NCBI RefSeq assembly: GCF_018604545.1
Contig: NZ_CP075896.1
Span: forward strand, 2,480,001-2,544,000
DNA: 64,000 nt
Direction of reading: 5' to 3'
Source of the DNA: Streptomyces koelreuteriae
GTDB lineage: Bacteria; Actinomycetota; Actinomycetes; Streptomycetales; Streptomycetaceae
Notes under the pieces: model-generated
Database searches by the model: none
What the model saw: only the letters and a program-made list of their open reading frames with translations
Told to the model about the DNA's origin: nothing
Position numbers and translations under genes: made by a program
Shown here: positions 31,188-45,077 of the stretch, one piece after another
How the letters are laid out: each line of letters begins with the position of its first letter
Position numbering within the stretch: position 1 is the stretch's first letter

Positions 31188-32375
31188 ATGGCCGTACGAC
31201 TCCCCCGCCCACGCCGCTTCGACGTCTACATCGCGGCGGGCGGCCTGCTCGGCGGACTGCTGCTGTGGGGCGTAGGCCTGGCCACCCGTCCGCACACCGA
31301 GGTGTACGTGCTGCTGCCGGGACGCTGGCCGGTGCTGTTGCCCCTCTTCGTCATGGCCGGCTGTGAGCTGCTGCGCCGGGCCGCCCCGCGCACCGCCCTG
31401 CTGACCGGCACGGCCGCGATCGTCCTGGACACCCTCACCCAGGGCAACCTGGTCACGATCCTGATGTACACCGACCTGATGTACGCGGCCGTCCTGTACG
31501 GCACACCCGCCTCGGCCCGCCGCATTCCACGCATCACCGGGCTGCTCTCGGTGATCGGGGCCGTGGTGCCGTTCGCCCTGTGGCGCGAGCCCGAGGTACT
31601 GCTGATCGGGGTGGTCACGGGCATCGTGGCCTTCGGCCCCGCCGCCACCGGGCTGATCGTCCGCAACCACCGCGACGCCGCCGAGTCCGCCCGGCTGCGC
31701 GCCGAGCAGACCGCGCTGCTCGCCGAGATGGACCGCACCCAGGCGGTCACCGCCGAACGCGCCCGAATGGCCCGCGAACTGCACGACATGGTCGCCAACC
31801 ATCTGTCCGCCATCGCCATCCACTCCACGGCCGCCCTCTCCCTCGACGACCCCAAGACCTCCCAGGACGCGCTGGTCGTCATCCGCGAGAACAGCGTGGA
31901 GGGGCTCTCGGAGATGCGGCGGCTGATCGGCATCCTGCGCGACAGCAGCGGTGACCTGGAACCGGCCGCGGCCCCGACGCTCGACGGCCTCGGCGCGCTG
32001 GTGACGGGCGCCCGCGCCAACGGCCTCGACGTCACGCTGGAGAACACCGGACAGGGCGAGGTGCCGACGCCGGTCGAACTCGCCGCCTACCGCATCGTGC
32101 AGGAGTCACTGACCAACGCGCTCAAGCACTCCGACTCGGGCCGTGTCACCGTGTCCCTCGCCCAGCGGAACGGCTCGCTCGTCGTCACCGTGACCAGCCC
32201 CTACGGCGACCGGGACGCCCCCCGCGCGCCCGGCTCCGGCGCCGGTCTGGTCGGCATGCGCGAGCGGGCGGCACTGCTGGACGGCACGTTCGAGGCCGGC
32301 CCCGAGGACTCACCGGACGGCAAGATCTGGGCCGTACGCGCCGCTCTGCCCATCGTCGAAGGAGAATCCGAATGA
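31188..32375 (+). CDS. NarL-type sensor histidine kinase
   Basis: The 395-residue kinase has an N-terminal membrane domain of about five hydrophobic segments (15-170) and no extracytoplasmic sensor. A coiled linker follows, then a HisKA_3 domain with phospho-acceptor His in MARELHDMVANHLSAI, and a short HATPase with VQESLTNALKHS as N-box and GAGLVGMRERA as G-box. This is the membrane-bound class II kinase common in Streptomyces. ATG 31188 follows GGATGGAG. Frames reaching further upstream to 31095 are not conserved in character. The stop overlaps the ATG of its response regulator (ATGA). The signal is unknown, perhaps membrane state. Confidence 0.9.
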   Translation: MAVRLPRPRRFDVYIAAGGLLGGLLLWGVGLATRPHTEVYVLLPGRWPVLLPLFVMAGCELLRRAAPRTALLTGTAAIVLDTLTQGNLVTILMYTDLMYAAVLYGTPASARRIPRITGLLSVIGAVVPFALWREPEVLLIGVVTGIVAFGPAATGLIVRNHRDAAESARLRAEQTALLAEMDRTQAVTAERARMARELHDMVANHLSAIAIHSTAALSLDDPKTSQDALVVIRENSVEGLSEMRRLIGILRDSSGDLEPAAAPTLDGLGALVTGARANGLDVTLENTGQGEVPTPVELAAYRIVQESLTNALKHSDSGRVTVSLAQRNGSLVVTVTSPYGDRDAPRAPGSGAGLVGMRERAALLDGTFEAGPEDSPDGKIWAVRAALPIVEGESE

Positions 32376-33013
32376 TCCGCGTCCTGGTCGCCGAGGACCA
32401 GTCCGCCGTCCGCGCGGGACTGGTCCTCATCCTGCGCAGCGCGCCCGACATCGAGGTGGCCGGCGAGGCGGCGGACGGCGAGCAGGCGGTGGAGCTGGCC
32501 CGCGAGCTGCGGCCGGACCTGGTGCTGATGGACGTTCAGATGCCACGCCTGGACGGGGTGTCGGCGACCCGCCAGGTCGTCTCGGAAGGGCTCGCCGATG
32601 TACTGGTGCTGACCACCTTCGACCTCGACGAGTACGTCTTCGGGGCGCTGCGGGCAGGCGCGTCCGGCTTCCTGCTGAAGAACACCGAGGCCAGGCAGCT
32701 GCTGGAGGCCGTGCGCACGGTCGCGCGCGGGGAAGGGCTGATCTCCCCGGCGGTCACCCGGCGGCTGATCGCGGAGTTCGCCGCGAAGCCGACCCGGGAG
32801 CCCACGGCCGACCCGGCCGTTCTGGACCGGCTGACCCGGCGCGAGCGCGAGGTGCTGTCCTGCCTCGGCGAGGGCCTGTCCAACGCGGACATCGCCGACC
32901 GGCTCGACATGGCCGAGGCGACCGTGAAGACCCACGTCAGCAGGCTGTTGGGGAAGCTGGAGCTGCGCAGCCGGGTGCAAGCGGCGGTGCTGGCACAGGA
33001 GTTGGGTGTCTGA
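32372..33013 (+). CDS. NarL/LuxR-family response regulator
   Basis: The 213-residue protein has a receiver with Asp52-54 region DLVLMDVQMPRLDG and Lys in GFLLKNTEARQLLEA, a linker, and a LuxR-type helix-turn-helix, LTRREREVLSCLGEGLSNADIA..LDMAEATVKTHVSRLLGKL (residues about 148-205). It is coupled to the kinase by start-stop overlap. The chitinase gene begins 122 bp downstream in the same direction but has its own promoter. Whether the system controls that chitinase is an open question; adjacent two-component pairs regulate some Streptomyces chitinases. Confidence 0.92.
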   Translation: MIRVLVAEDQSAVRAGLVLILRSAPDIEVAGEAADGEQAVELARELRPDLVLMDVQMPRLDGVSATRQVVSEGLADVLVLTTFDLDEYVFGALRAGASGFLLKNTEARQLLEAVRTVARGEGLISPAVTRRLIAEFAAKPTREPTADPAVLDRLTRREREVLSCLGEGLSNADIADRLDMAEATVKTHVSRLLGKLELRSRVQAAVLAQELGV

Positions 33014-33027
33014 CCCGACCGTGGGAG

Positions 33028-33072
33028 CGGTGGTCCAGACCTATTGACCGGTGGTCCAGACCTTTCTATTCT
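33028..33072 (+). promoter_or_regulatory. Chitinase promoter with 12-bp direct repeats
   Basis: TGGTCCAGACCT occurs twice (33031-33042 and 33052-33063), 21 bp apart, the classic direct repeat of Streptomyces chitinase promoters that mediates chitin induction and glucose repression. The second copy lies between -35 TTGACC (33044-33049) and -10 TATTCT (33067-33072), which are exactly 17 bp apart. A protein bound there would block RNA polymerase. The transcript should start near 33079. Confidence 0.92.
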
Positions 33073-33135
33073 CACCGCACCATGAGGGGCGTGAGGCTCA
33101 GTCACGCCCCGAGAACCCCACAAGGGAGGCGCAGC

Positions 33136-34962
<1,827 letters not shown>

Positions 34963-34976
34963 ACAGGTTCGGCTGA

Positions 34977-35423
34977 TCAAGCCACATTGACGCGCTGACC
35001 GGGCGGGGCTGCCTCAAGCCACGCGAGGAAACCGGTCAGCGCGTCTTCGCTCATCGCGAGTTCGAGACGCGAGCCCCGGTGCAGGCAGGTCAGGATCACA
35101 TGGTCGGAGAGCAGGGCCAGCTCCTCCTCGCCCTCCGGGACGCGGCGGCCGGCCACCTCGATCGCGGAGCGCTCCAGGATGCGGCGCGGGCGCGGTGAGT
35201 ACGAGAAGACGCGGTACCACTCGACGCGGTCGCCGTTGTACCGGGCCACCCCGTACGCCCACCCTTTGCCGTTGCTGTCGCCCTGCTCGGGGGCGTCCCA
35301 GCGCAGGCTGGCGTCGAAGGTGCCCCCCGAACGCTGGATGAGCCGGCGGCGCAGACCGAAGACGAAAAGCCCCACCACCACGAGCGCCACCACGATTCCG
35401 CACACAGTCAGAGCGAGGACCAT
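34977..35423 (-). CDS. DUF2550 family membrane-anchored protein
   Basis: The 148-residue protein has one N-terminal transmembrane segment (about 3-24, VLALTVCGIVVALVVVGLFVF) followed by RRRLIQRSGGTFDASLRW and a soluble domain ending FLAWLEAAPPGQRVNVA. This is the DUF2550 layout, conserved downstream of the atp operon in actinomycetes. Function is unknown. ATG 35423 lies nine bases after GAGGAGG; a GTG two codons earlier is too close to it. The gene lies past a strong terminator that ends the atp transcript, so it probably has its own promoter. It converges with the chitinase, leaving 14 bp. Confidence 0.85.
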   Translation of the reverse strand: MVLALTVCGIVVALVVVGLFVFGLRRRLIQRSGGTFDASLRWDAPEQGDSNGKGWAYGVARYNGDRVEWYRVFSYSPRPRRILERSAIEVAGRRVPEGEEELALLSDHVILTCLHRGSRLELAMSEDALTGFLAWLEAAPPGQRVNVA

Positions 35424-35479
35424 CGACACCGACCTCCTCGTCTCCTAGGTAACGGAACGGAAAAAACTCCCACATCTGC

Positions 35480-35528
35480 CTCAGCCGCGACTGGGTCCGG
35501 ATCTCTCCGGTACCCAGCCGCGGCTGAG
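35480..35528 (-). terminator. atp operon terminator
   Basis: CTCAGCCGCG (35480-35489) pairs with CGCGGCTGAG (35519-35528), and CTGGGT..CCGG continues inward against CCGG..ACCCAG, giving about 20 bp with one mismatch and one bulge. It starts 26 bases past the atpC stop. On the minus strand it is followed, 9 bases on, by TGGGAGTTTTTT, so it also has a U-rich tail. Confidence 0.92.
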
Positions 35529-35553
35529 TGACGTCTTCACACGGCGGACAGGA

Positions 35554-35931
35554 TCAGCGCGCCGCCGTGGCCGCACGCAGACGGACGTCAGCGCGGCGCT
35601 TGGCCTCCGCGTCGTCCTCCGCCTTCGCGCGCTCCAGCTCCTGCTCAGCGCGCTGGACATCGATCTCGTCCGACAGCTCGGCGACTTCGGCCAGCAGCGA
35701 GAGCTTGTCGTCCGCGAACGAGATGAAACCGCCGTGGACGGCGGCGACGACGGTCCCGCCCTCGCTCGTACGGATGGTCACCGGGCCCGACTCCAGCACA
35801 CCGAGCAGCGGCTGGTGACCGGGCATGACGCCGATGTCGCCGGACGTGGTGCGCGCGACGACCAGGGTGGCCTGGCCGGACCAGACCTCACGGTCGGCGG
35901 CGACCAGCGCGACGTGCAGCTCAGCAGCCAA
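35554..35931 (-). CDS. atpC: ATP synthase F1 subunit epsilon
   Basis: The 125-residue epsilon subunit links rotor stalk to c-ring and regulates hydrolysis. An N-terminal beta sandwich (AAELHVALVAADREVWSGQATLVVARTTSGDIGVMPGHQPLLGVL) is followed by two C-terminal helices with DEIDVQRAEQELERAK (landmarks quoted as residues 2-46 and 94-110). The start is TTG at 35931, because GAGGAG lies five bases upstream; the in-frame codon at 35952 has no signal. The gap to atpD is 117 bp, unusually wide for this operon, and holds an 11-bp perfect hairpin. Confidence 0.93.
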   Translation of the reverse strand: MAAELHVALVAADREVWSGQATLVVARTTSGDIGVMPGHQPLLGVLESGPVTIRTSEGGTVVAAVHGGFISFADDKLSLLAEVAELSDEIDVQRAEQELERAKAEDDAEAKRRADVRLRAATAAR

Positions 35932-35998
35932 GGTGGCTCCTCGGGTCACCACCCGGCGGTAGTGCCGGGTGTTGGTTACAAGTCTAGTAGGCGTGACA

Positions 35999-36026
35999 GA
36001 GGGGGCGGGACGAGCCCCGCCCCCTC
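35999..36026 (-). terminator. Hairpin between atpD and atpC
   Basis: GAGGGGGCGGG (35999-36009) pairs perfectly with 36016-36026 over a 6-base loop. It starts 23 bases after the atpD stop and lies 68 bases before the atpC start. No U-tract follows. It may partly terminate or stabilise the message and so set the low epsilon-to-beta ratio. Confidence 0.65.
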
Positions 36027-36048
36027 ATGAACTCGAGCGCGGCCCGGG

Positions 36049-38405
<2,357 letters not shown>

Positions 38406-38425
38406 GAGTCAGGTCCCTTCCGTCG

Positions 38426-40015
38426 TCACTTACCGGCAGCCGGGGTGTCCTCGCCGAGCAGCTTGCCGTCGGAGGTCTCGAACTGCTTCTTGAACTCCGC
38501 GATGGCGTCGGCCATGGCCTGGAGGGTGTCGTCCGACATCTTGGCGCCCTCGCGGATGGAGGTCAGCAGGCCCTGCTCCTTGCGGTGCAGGTACTCCAGC
38601 AGCTCCTTCTCGAAGCGGCGGATGTCGACGACCGGGACCTCGTCCATCTTGCCGGTGGTGCCGGCCCAGATGGAGACGACCTGGTCCTCGGTGGCCATCG
38701 GCTGGTACTGCGGCTGCTTCAGCAGCTCGACCATGCGCTGACCACGCTCGAGCTGCGCCTTGGACGCGGCGTCCAGGTCGGAACCGAAGGCGGCGAACGC
38801 CTCCAGCTCACGGAACTGGGCGAGGTCCACGCGGAGGCGGCCGGACACCTGGCGGATCGCCTTGTGCTGGGCGGAACCACCGACTCGGGAGACGGAGATA
38901 CCGACGTTCAGCGCGGGGCGCTGACCGGCGTTGAACAGGTCCGACTCCAGGAAGCACTGGCCGTCGGTGATGGAGATGACGTTGGTCGGGATGAACGCCG
39001 AGACGTCGTTGGCCTTGGTCTCCACGATCGGCAGACCGGTCATCGAACCGGCGCCCATCTCGTCGGAGAGCTTGGCGCAGCGCTCCAGCAGGCGGGAGTG
39101 CAGGTAGAAGACGTCACCCGGGTAGGCCTCACGGCCCGGCGGGCGGCGCAGCAGCAGCGACACGGCGCGGTAGGCGTCGGCCTGCTTCGACAGGTCGTCG
39201 AAGATGATGAGGACGTGCTTGCCCTCGTACATCCACTGCTGACCGATGGCCGAACCGGTGTACGGCGCCAGGTACTTGAAGCCGGCCGGGTCGGACGCCG
39301 GGGCGGCGACGATGGTCGTGTACTCCAGCGCGCCGGCCTCCTCCAGAGCGCCGCGCACGCCGGCGATGGTGGAGCCCTTCTGGCCGATGGCGACGTAGAT
39401 GCAGCGGACCTGCTTCTCCGGGTCGCCCGAGCGCCAGTTGTCGCGCTGGTTGATGATCGTGTCGACGGCCAGGGCGGTCTTGCCGGTCTGGCGGTCACCG
39501 ATGATCAGCTGACGCTGGCCACGGCCGATCGGGGTCATGGTGTCGACGGCCTTGTAGCCGGTCTCCATCGGCTGGTGGACCGACTTGCGGTCCATGACCG
39601 TGGGGGCCTGCAGCTCCAGGGCACGGCGGCCCTGGGTCTCGATCTCGCCGAGGCCGTCGATCGGGGCGCCGAGGGGGTCGACCACACGGCCGAGGTAGCC
39701 CTCGCCGACCGCTACGGAGAGAACCTCACCGGTACGCGAGACCGGCTGCCCCTCCTCGATGCCGCTGAACTCACCGAGGACGATGGCACCGATCTCGCGC
39801 TCCTCGAGGTTGAGGGCGAGGCCGAGGGTGCCGTCCTCGAACTTCAGCAGCTCGTTGGCCATGGCCGAGGGCAGACCCTCGACCTTCGCGATGCCGTCGC
39901 CGGCAAAGGTGACCGTACCGACCTCCTCGCGCGAGGCCGCGTCCGGCTTGTACGCCTGGACGAAGTTCTCCAGCGCGTCCCGGATCTCCTCCGGCCGGAT
40001 CGTGAGCTCCGCCAT
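38426..40015 (-). CDS. atpA: ATP synthase F1 subunit alpha
   Basis: The 529-residue non-catalytic nucleotide-binding subunit has Walker [10 protein letters not shown] (about 170-178), the arginine-finger segment [17 protein letters not shown], and the N-terminal [15 protein letters not shown] that binds the delta subunit. The C-terminus carries a short Lys/Asp/Ala extension ([11 protein letters not shown]). The gene is preceded by a 123-bp gap after atpH with a small G/C palindrome (40062-40078), unlike the tight junctions elsewhere in the operon. Confidence 0.97.
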   Translation of the reverse strand: MAELTIRPEEIRDALENFVQAYKPDAASREEVGTVTFAGDGIAKVEGLPSAMANELLKFEDGTLGLALNLEEREIGAIVLGEFSGIEEGQPVSRTGEVLSVAVGEGYLGRVVDPLGAPIDGLGEIETQGRRALELQAPTVMDRKSVHQPMETGYKAVDTMTPIGRGQRQLIIGDRQTGKTALAVDTIINQRDNWRSGDPEKQVRCIYVAIGQKGSTIAGVRGALEEAGALEYTTIVAAPASDPAGFKYLAPYTGSAIGQQWMYEGKHVLIIFDDLSKQADAYRAVSLLLRRPPGREAYPGDVFYLHSRLLERCAKLSDEMGAGSMTGLPIVETKANDVSAFIPTNVISITDGQCFLESDLFNAGQRPALNVGISVSRVGGSAQHKAIRQVSGRLRVDLAQFRELEAFAAFGSDLDAASKAQLERGQRMVELLKQPQYQPMATEDQVVSIWAGTTGKMDEVPVVDIRRFEKELLEYLHRKEQGLLTSIREGAKMSDDTLQAMADAIAEFKKQFETSDGKLLGEDTPAAGK

Positions 40016-40061
40016 CTGGGTTCCCTGCTCTCCTTGTTGGGCCCGAAGTTTCTTAGGGGGT

Positions 40062-40078
40062 CTGGGGGCGACCCCCAG
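40062..40078. repeat. Short palindrome CTGGGGG-CGA-CCCCCAG
   Basis: A 7-bp perfect stem with a 3-base loop lies in the atpH-atpA gap. A relative, TTGGGGG-TCGC-CCCCCAA, lies at 43 kb distance-independent position 48643-48660 inside the prmC N-terminus. Small G-run palindromes of this form are common in Streptomyces intergenic DNA. Confidence 0.6.
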
Positions 40079-40138
40079 GATTCTTCTGCACGGCCCAACC
40101 AGGGCCGTCGTAAGTACGTCGTGCTATTGAGTTGCTGC

Positions 40139-40954
40139 TCAGCTCGCCAGGCGGCGGCTCGCGTCCTCCAGCCGGTCCGCGAGGGAGCCGTTGATGACCT
40201 CGTCGCCGACCTGCACCCGGATTCCGCCGAGGACCTCGGGGTCCACGTCCAGGTTGAGGTGCATCCGGCGGCCGTAGATCTTCGCGAGGGCGTCGCCCAG
40301 GCGCCGCTTCTGCGGGTCGCTCAGCGGCACCGCCGAGGTGACGATGGCCACCATGCGGTCCCGGCGCTCGGCGGCGAGCTTGGACAGGGACTCCAGTCCC
40401 GACTCCAGGCTACGTCCCCGCGGCGCGGTCACAAGGCGCGTCACCAGACGCTCGGTGGCCGACTGCGCCCTGCCGCCGAGCAGGCTGCGCAGCAGCTCGC
40501 TCTTGGCCGAGGTGGTGGCCTTCCGGTCGGTCAGCGCGGCCCGCAGCCCGGTGCTGCCGGAGACGATCCGGCCGAACCGGAACAGCTCGTCCTCGACGTC
40601 GTCGAGCTTGCCGGCCTGCTGCGCGGCGGTGAGGTCGGCGGTGTCGGCCAGCTGCTCCAGGGCGTCCACCAGGTCGCGCGACTGCGACCAGCGGGAGCGC
40701 ACCATGCCGGCGACCAGGTCGGCGGCCGGGCCGCTGACCTGGGTGCCGAGCAGACGCTGGGCCAGTTGGGCCTTCGCCTCGCCGTCCTGCGCCGGGTCGG
40801 TGAGGACCCGACGCAGCGAAACCTCGCGGTGGAGCAGAGCGGTGACGGCGGCCAGCTCGTCGGCGAGCGAGCCCGCGTCGACGGACGTGGAGTCCGTCAA
40901 CGCGTCGAGACGCTCTCGTGCGGCTGCCAGGGCCTCGCGGCTCGCTCCGTTCAT
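40139..40954 (-). CDS. atpH: ATP synthase F1 subunit delta
   Basis: The 271-residue delta subunit is longer than the E. coli form (177). Its C-terminal 180 residues match OSCP/delta, ending IRVQVGDEVINGSLADRLEDASRRL. The N-terminal 90 residues form the extra helical part found in actinobacterial delta. It clamps the peripheral stalk to the top of the F1 hexamer. The ATG overlaps the atpF stop (ATGA), ensuring linked synthesis of stalk partners. Confidence 0.94.
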   Translation of the reverse strand: MNGASREALAAARERLDALTDSTSVDAGSLADELAAVTALLHREVSLRRVLTDPAQDGEAKAQLAQRLLGTQVSGPAADLVAGMVRSRWSQSRDLVDALEQLADTADLTAAQQAGKLDDVEDELFRFGRIVSGSTGLRAALTDRKATTSAKSELLRSLLGGRAQSATERLVTRLVTAPRGRSLESGLESLSKLAAERRDRMVAIVTSAVPLSDPQKRRLGDALAKIYGRRMHLNLDVDPEVLGGIRVQVGDEVINGSLADRLEDASRRLAS

Positions 40955-41499
40955 CGCCCGGCCTCGGCCTTCTCCTCGAGGTCGTCGAGGAACCGGTCGA
41001 TCACACGGCTCTGGCGGGCGTGGTCCTCGAGGGACTCCCCGACGAGCTTGCCGGCCAGGTCGGTGGCGAGCTTGCCGACGTCCTGACGCAGCGCGGACGC
41101 GGCGGCCTTGCGGTCGGCCTCGATCTGCGAGTGGCCGGCGGCGACGATCTCCTCGCGCTGACGCTGGCCCTCGGCCCGCATCTCGGCGATGAGCGTCGCG
41201 CCCTGCTCCTGCGCCTCCTGGCGCAGGCGCGCGGCCTCGTGCCGGGCCTCGGCGAGCTGTGCCTTGTACTGCTCAAGGACGCTCTGGGCCTCGACCTTCA
41301 TGGTCTCGGCCTCTTCGATACCGCCTTCGATCGCCGCGCGGCGCTCCTCCAGAACCTTGTTGATGTTCGGAAGCAGCTTCTTCCAGAAGAAGAAGAACAC
41401 GATGGCGAAGGCGATGGTGCCGATGAGCAGCTCGGGGCCCGGAGGAACGAGCGGGTTCTGCTCTTCCTCGGCCGCCAGCTGCACCAGGTTGGCGATCAC
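40951..41499 (-). CDS. atpF: ATP synthase F0 subunit b
   Basis: The 182-residue peripheral-stalk subunit has one N-terminal membrane helix (about 24-42, LLIGTIAFAIVFFFFW) after a short acidic lead. A long right-handed coiled coil follows (45-165), with typical VLEERRAAIEGGIEEAE and QREEIVAAGHSQIEADR. It forms a dimer that ties F1 to F0 subunit a. A 39-bp gap follows atpE, and its stop overlaps atpH. Confidence 0.95.
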   Translation of the reverse strand: MIANLVQLAAEEEQNPLVPPGPELLIGTIAFAIVFFFFWKKLLPNINKVLEERRAAIEGGIEEAETMKVEAQSVLEQYKAQLAEARHEAARLRQEAQEQGATLIAEMRAEGQRQREEIVAAGHSQIEADRKAAASALRQDVGKLATDLAGKLVGESLEDHARQSRVIDRFLDDLEEKAEAGR

Positions 41500-41538
41500 A
41501 TCAGTGCCTTTCGTCGAAACGTGTCGGTAGGGAAGTTC

Positions 41539-42662
<1,124 letters not shown>

Positions 42663-42887
42663 CGGGGGCTCCTTCGGCGTGACGCATGGGTACGGCAACC
42701 TCGTTGTGTCGGCGCGGCGCGCAGCCGCGGATCGGCACTGGACTGGTGTTACGGATGTGAGGGCGGCTTTGGGGCATCGAGCCTCGCGTTCGAGCAGGCG
42801 TCAGCTCAGATGCCCGCGCCCGCGATGCCGCAGTTGGCACCGGACGATAGCAGGAGTTCTCCGTGCTCTTTATCGCGCCCCTACTCG
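42663..42887. other. 225-bp gap between atpI and atpB
   Basis: This is the widest gap inside the atp operon. It holds the atpB ribosome-binding site at its left end. I see no small gene, strong hairpin or clear promoter, although an internal promoter for atpB onwards is possible because atpI is dispensable in most bacteria. Confidence 0.5.
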
Positions 42888-43325
42888 TCACGACGACGAC
42901 CCGGTCTTCTCGGGCTTCTCGCTCTTCTCGGAGTCAGGGTCGATGTAGAAGATCTTGGCCTTCATATGCGCACGAGCCTGCGCGGCCATCCACACGACCG
43001 TCGCGACGACGAGCCCGACGGCGAACGTCTTCGCGTTGAAGAGAGAGGTGTCCTTGAAGAGGGCCACGAAGATCAAGAGCAGCAGGAGCTGAGCCATATA
43101 AAGCATCAGACCCATGGCCTGGAACAACTGCGGGAGCGATTTCGCCGTCCGCTGCAGAACGTACAGACCGATCCCCATGAAGAGGATGGCCAGCAGGGTG
43201 CCGACGGCCGCCCCGAGGGCTCCCTTGCCTCCGGCCACCACGCCACTGACGGCGACCGCGACCGCACCGGCAGCCGCTGTGGGCACAGCGCACTGCAAGA
43301 GGTTCCGGGCGTCATTGGACGGCAT
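42888..43325 (-). CDS. atpI: ATP synthase protein I
   Basis: The 145-residue membrane protein has four hydrophobic segments (about 12-32, 38-56, 72-92 and 100-116) and a charged C-terminus (DPDSEKSEKPEKTGSSS). AtpI helps c-ring assembly and may transport Mg2+, but it is not part of the finished enzyme. As the first gene of the operon, its promoter must lie in 43326-43622. The Rex-like palindrome at 43450-43467 lies about 125 bp upstream of the ATG. Confidence 0.9.
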   Translation of the reverse strand: MPSNDARNLLQCAVPTAAAGAVAVAVSGVVAGGKGALGAAVGTLLAILFMGIGLYVLQRTAKSLPQLFQAMGLMLYMAQLLLLLIFVALFKDTSLFNAKTFAVGLVVATVVWMAAQARAHMKAKIFYIDPDSEKSEKPEKTGSSS

Positions 43326-43449
43326 GGCGGCAACTCCGCTTTCGCAGGGGGCAGGGGTGTCGTCATGGACGAGCGTAGTCCCGGGCTGAGTGGAGTCCTC
43401 ACGCCAATGGACCGTCGCACTGCGGTCCTTCGGCTCTATCCGGGGGTTC

Positions 43450-43467
43450 TCGTGAACCGTATCACAA
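43450..43467. promoter_or_regulatory. Rex-operator-like (also CRP-like) palindrome upstream of the atp operon
   Basis: TCGTGAACCGTATCACAA matches 12 of 14 defined positions of the Rex consensus TTGTGAAnnnnTTCACAA. It also fits the looser CRP pattern GTGA-N6-TCAC. It lies upstream of atpI. Rex senses the NADH/NAD+ ratio and represses respiratory operons in S. coelicolor, so control of ATP synthase would be sensible. The match is by eye only. Confidence 0.55.
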
Positions 43468-43622
43468 ACTATTTGATGCAGTCTTTACCTGGGGGTGTGC
43501 GGGCTGTCACACATGAGAGTGACGCTGCGCGTCTGTGCAAGAACAGCGCCGACTTGTCTGGTATTGGGGTGCTTCGCTCCCCCATCGTCACCCCACGACT
43601 TGGCAATGCTCTAGTCAGATTC

Positions 43623-44948
43623 TTACCTTGTCCCGGCCTTGCGCCGGTCCGCCAGACGCGAACGGGGGCCGATGGCGGTCGCCCCGTTGACACCGGAGAC
43701 CCCGGCCACCCCGGACACCCCGGGCGCCACAGCCGCCGACGCCGGCGTCGAGGCCTCGGGTGAGAGCGCCGAGACGGAGACACGGCGCCGGTAGCGCGGC
43801 GGCACGAAGCGCTCCATCCAGCGCGGGGCGCGCGGTGTGAAGCGCGGCAGCAGAAGCAGCAGGAGACCGATCGCGCTGAGGAACACGACGCCGAGCACGA
43901 TCCACATGGACGCCGAGTTGACCGAGTAGGCGAGCGCCCCGAAGGCGATCAGCGCCGACCAGAAGTACATGATCAGCACCGCGCGGCTGTGCGAGTGGCC
44001 GATCTCCAGGAGGCGGTGGTGCAGGTGGCCGCGGTCGGCGGCGAACGGCGACTGGCCCCGCCAGGTGCGCCGCACGATCGCCAGGATCAGGTCGGCGGCC
44101 GGCACCGCGATGATGGTCAGCGGCAGCAGCAGCGGGATGTAGACGGGGACCGTCTGGTGCACGGCCTCCTTCTCGGACCCGACGTACAGGTTGAGCGCGT
44201 CCGGGTCGACCTGACCGGTGACGGAGATCGCACCGGCGGCCAGGACCAGGCCGATGAGCATGGAGCCCGAGTCGCCCATGAAGATCCGCGCCGGGTGCAT
44301 GTTGTGCGGCAGGAAGCCCAGGCACATGCCCATCAGGATCGCCGAGAAGAGGGTGGCGGGGGCGGCGGCCTCGACGCCGTACGAGTACCAGATGCGGTAG
44401 GCGTACAGGAAGAACGCCGCGGCCGCGATGCACACCATGCCCGCCGCCAGACCGTCCAGGCCGTCCACGAAGTTGACCGCGTTGATGGTGATGACGACGA
44501 GCGCCACCGTCAGCAGCGTGCCCTGGCCCTGGGAGAGCGCGACCGAGCCGACGCCCGGGATCGGCAGCCACAGGATCGTCAGACCCTGCACGACCATCAC
44601 GCCCGCGGCGATCATCTGGCCGCCCAGCTTGATCAGGGCGTCGATCTCGAACTTGTCGTCCAGTACCCCGATCAGCCAGATCAGCGCCGCCCCGGACAGC
44701 AGTGCCCGGGGTTCGTTCGACGTCTCGAAGACCTGGCTGAGGTTGGTCAGGTGGTCGGCGACCAGCAGGCCCGCGCACAGGCCGAAGAACATCGCGATCC
44801 CGCCGAGCCGCGGAGTGGGTTCCCGGTGCACATCACGTGCCCGGATCTCCGGCATCGCTCCGGCCACGATCGCGAATTTCCGTACCGGCCCTGTCAGCAG
44901 ATACGTCACCGCGGCCGTGATGCAGAGCGTCAGCAGGTATTCACGCAC
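43623..44948 (-). CDS. MraY/WecA-family undecaprenyl-phosphate sugar-1-phosphate transferase
   Basis: The 441-residue polytopic protein has about eleven membrane helices. It carries the family's cytoplasmic catalytic motifs: LIGVLDDKFEIDAL (the DDD-type Mg2+ site), INAVNFVDGLDGLAAG, RIFMGDSGSMLIG, and the HIHH-type loop as HLHHRLLEIGHS. It loads a sugar-1-phosphate, probably GlcNAc, onto undecaprenyl phosphate to start wall teichoic acid or other polymer synthesis. A C-terminal tail of about 50 residues is Ala/Gly/Val-rich and cytoplasmic. GTG 44948 (REYLLTLC) has GGGGAAG upstream; GTG 44960 is the alternative. It precedes the atp genes, as in S. coelicolor. Confidence 0.9.
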   Translation of the reverse strand: MREYLLTLCITAAVTYLLTGPVRKFAIVAGAMPEIRARDVHREPTPRLGGIAMFFGLCAGLLVADHLTNLSQVFETSNEPRALLSGAALIWLIGVLDDKFEIDALIKLGGQMIAAGVMVVQGLTILWLPIPGVGSVALSQGQGTLLTVALVVITINAVNFVDGLDGLAAGMVCIAAAAFFLYAYRIWYSYGVEAAAPATLFSAILMGMCLGFLPHNMHPARIFMGDSGSMLIGLVLAAGAISVTGQVDPDALNLYVGSEKEAVHQTVPVYIPLLLPLTIIAVPAADLILAIVRRTWRGQSPFAADRGHLHHRLLEIGHSHSRAVLIMYFWSALIAFGALAYSVNSASMWIVLGVVFLSAIGLLLLLLPRFTPRAPRWMERFVPPRYRRRVSVSALSPEASTPASAAVAPGVSGVAGVSGVNGATAIGPRSRLADRRKAGTR

Positions 44949-45077
44949 GGGCTTCCCCACAGGTCTCGCTGGCCATCACAGCCCCACACCCTAGCGATGC
45001 GCGCATATGGGTGGGGACTTCCGGGTAGCGACGATGGTTGCACGAGTGGCTGTGCACCCCGGTGCGTCTACCCCCAC

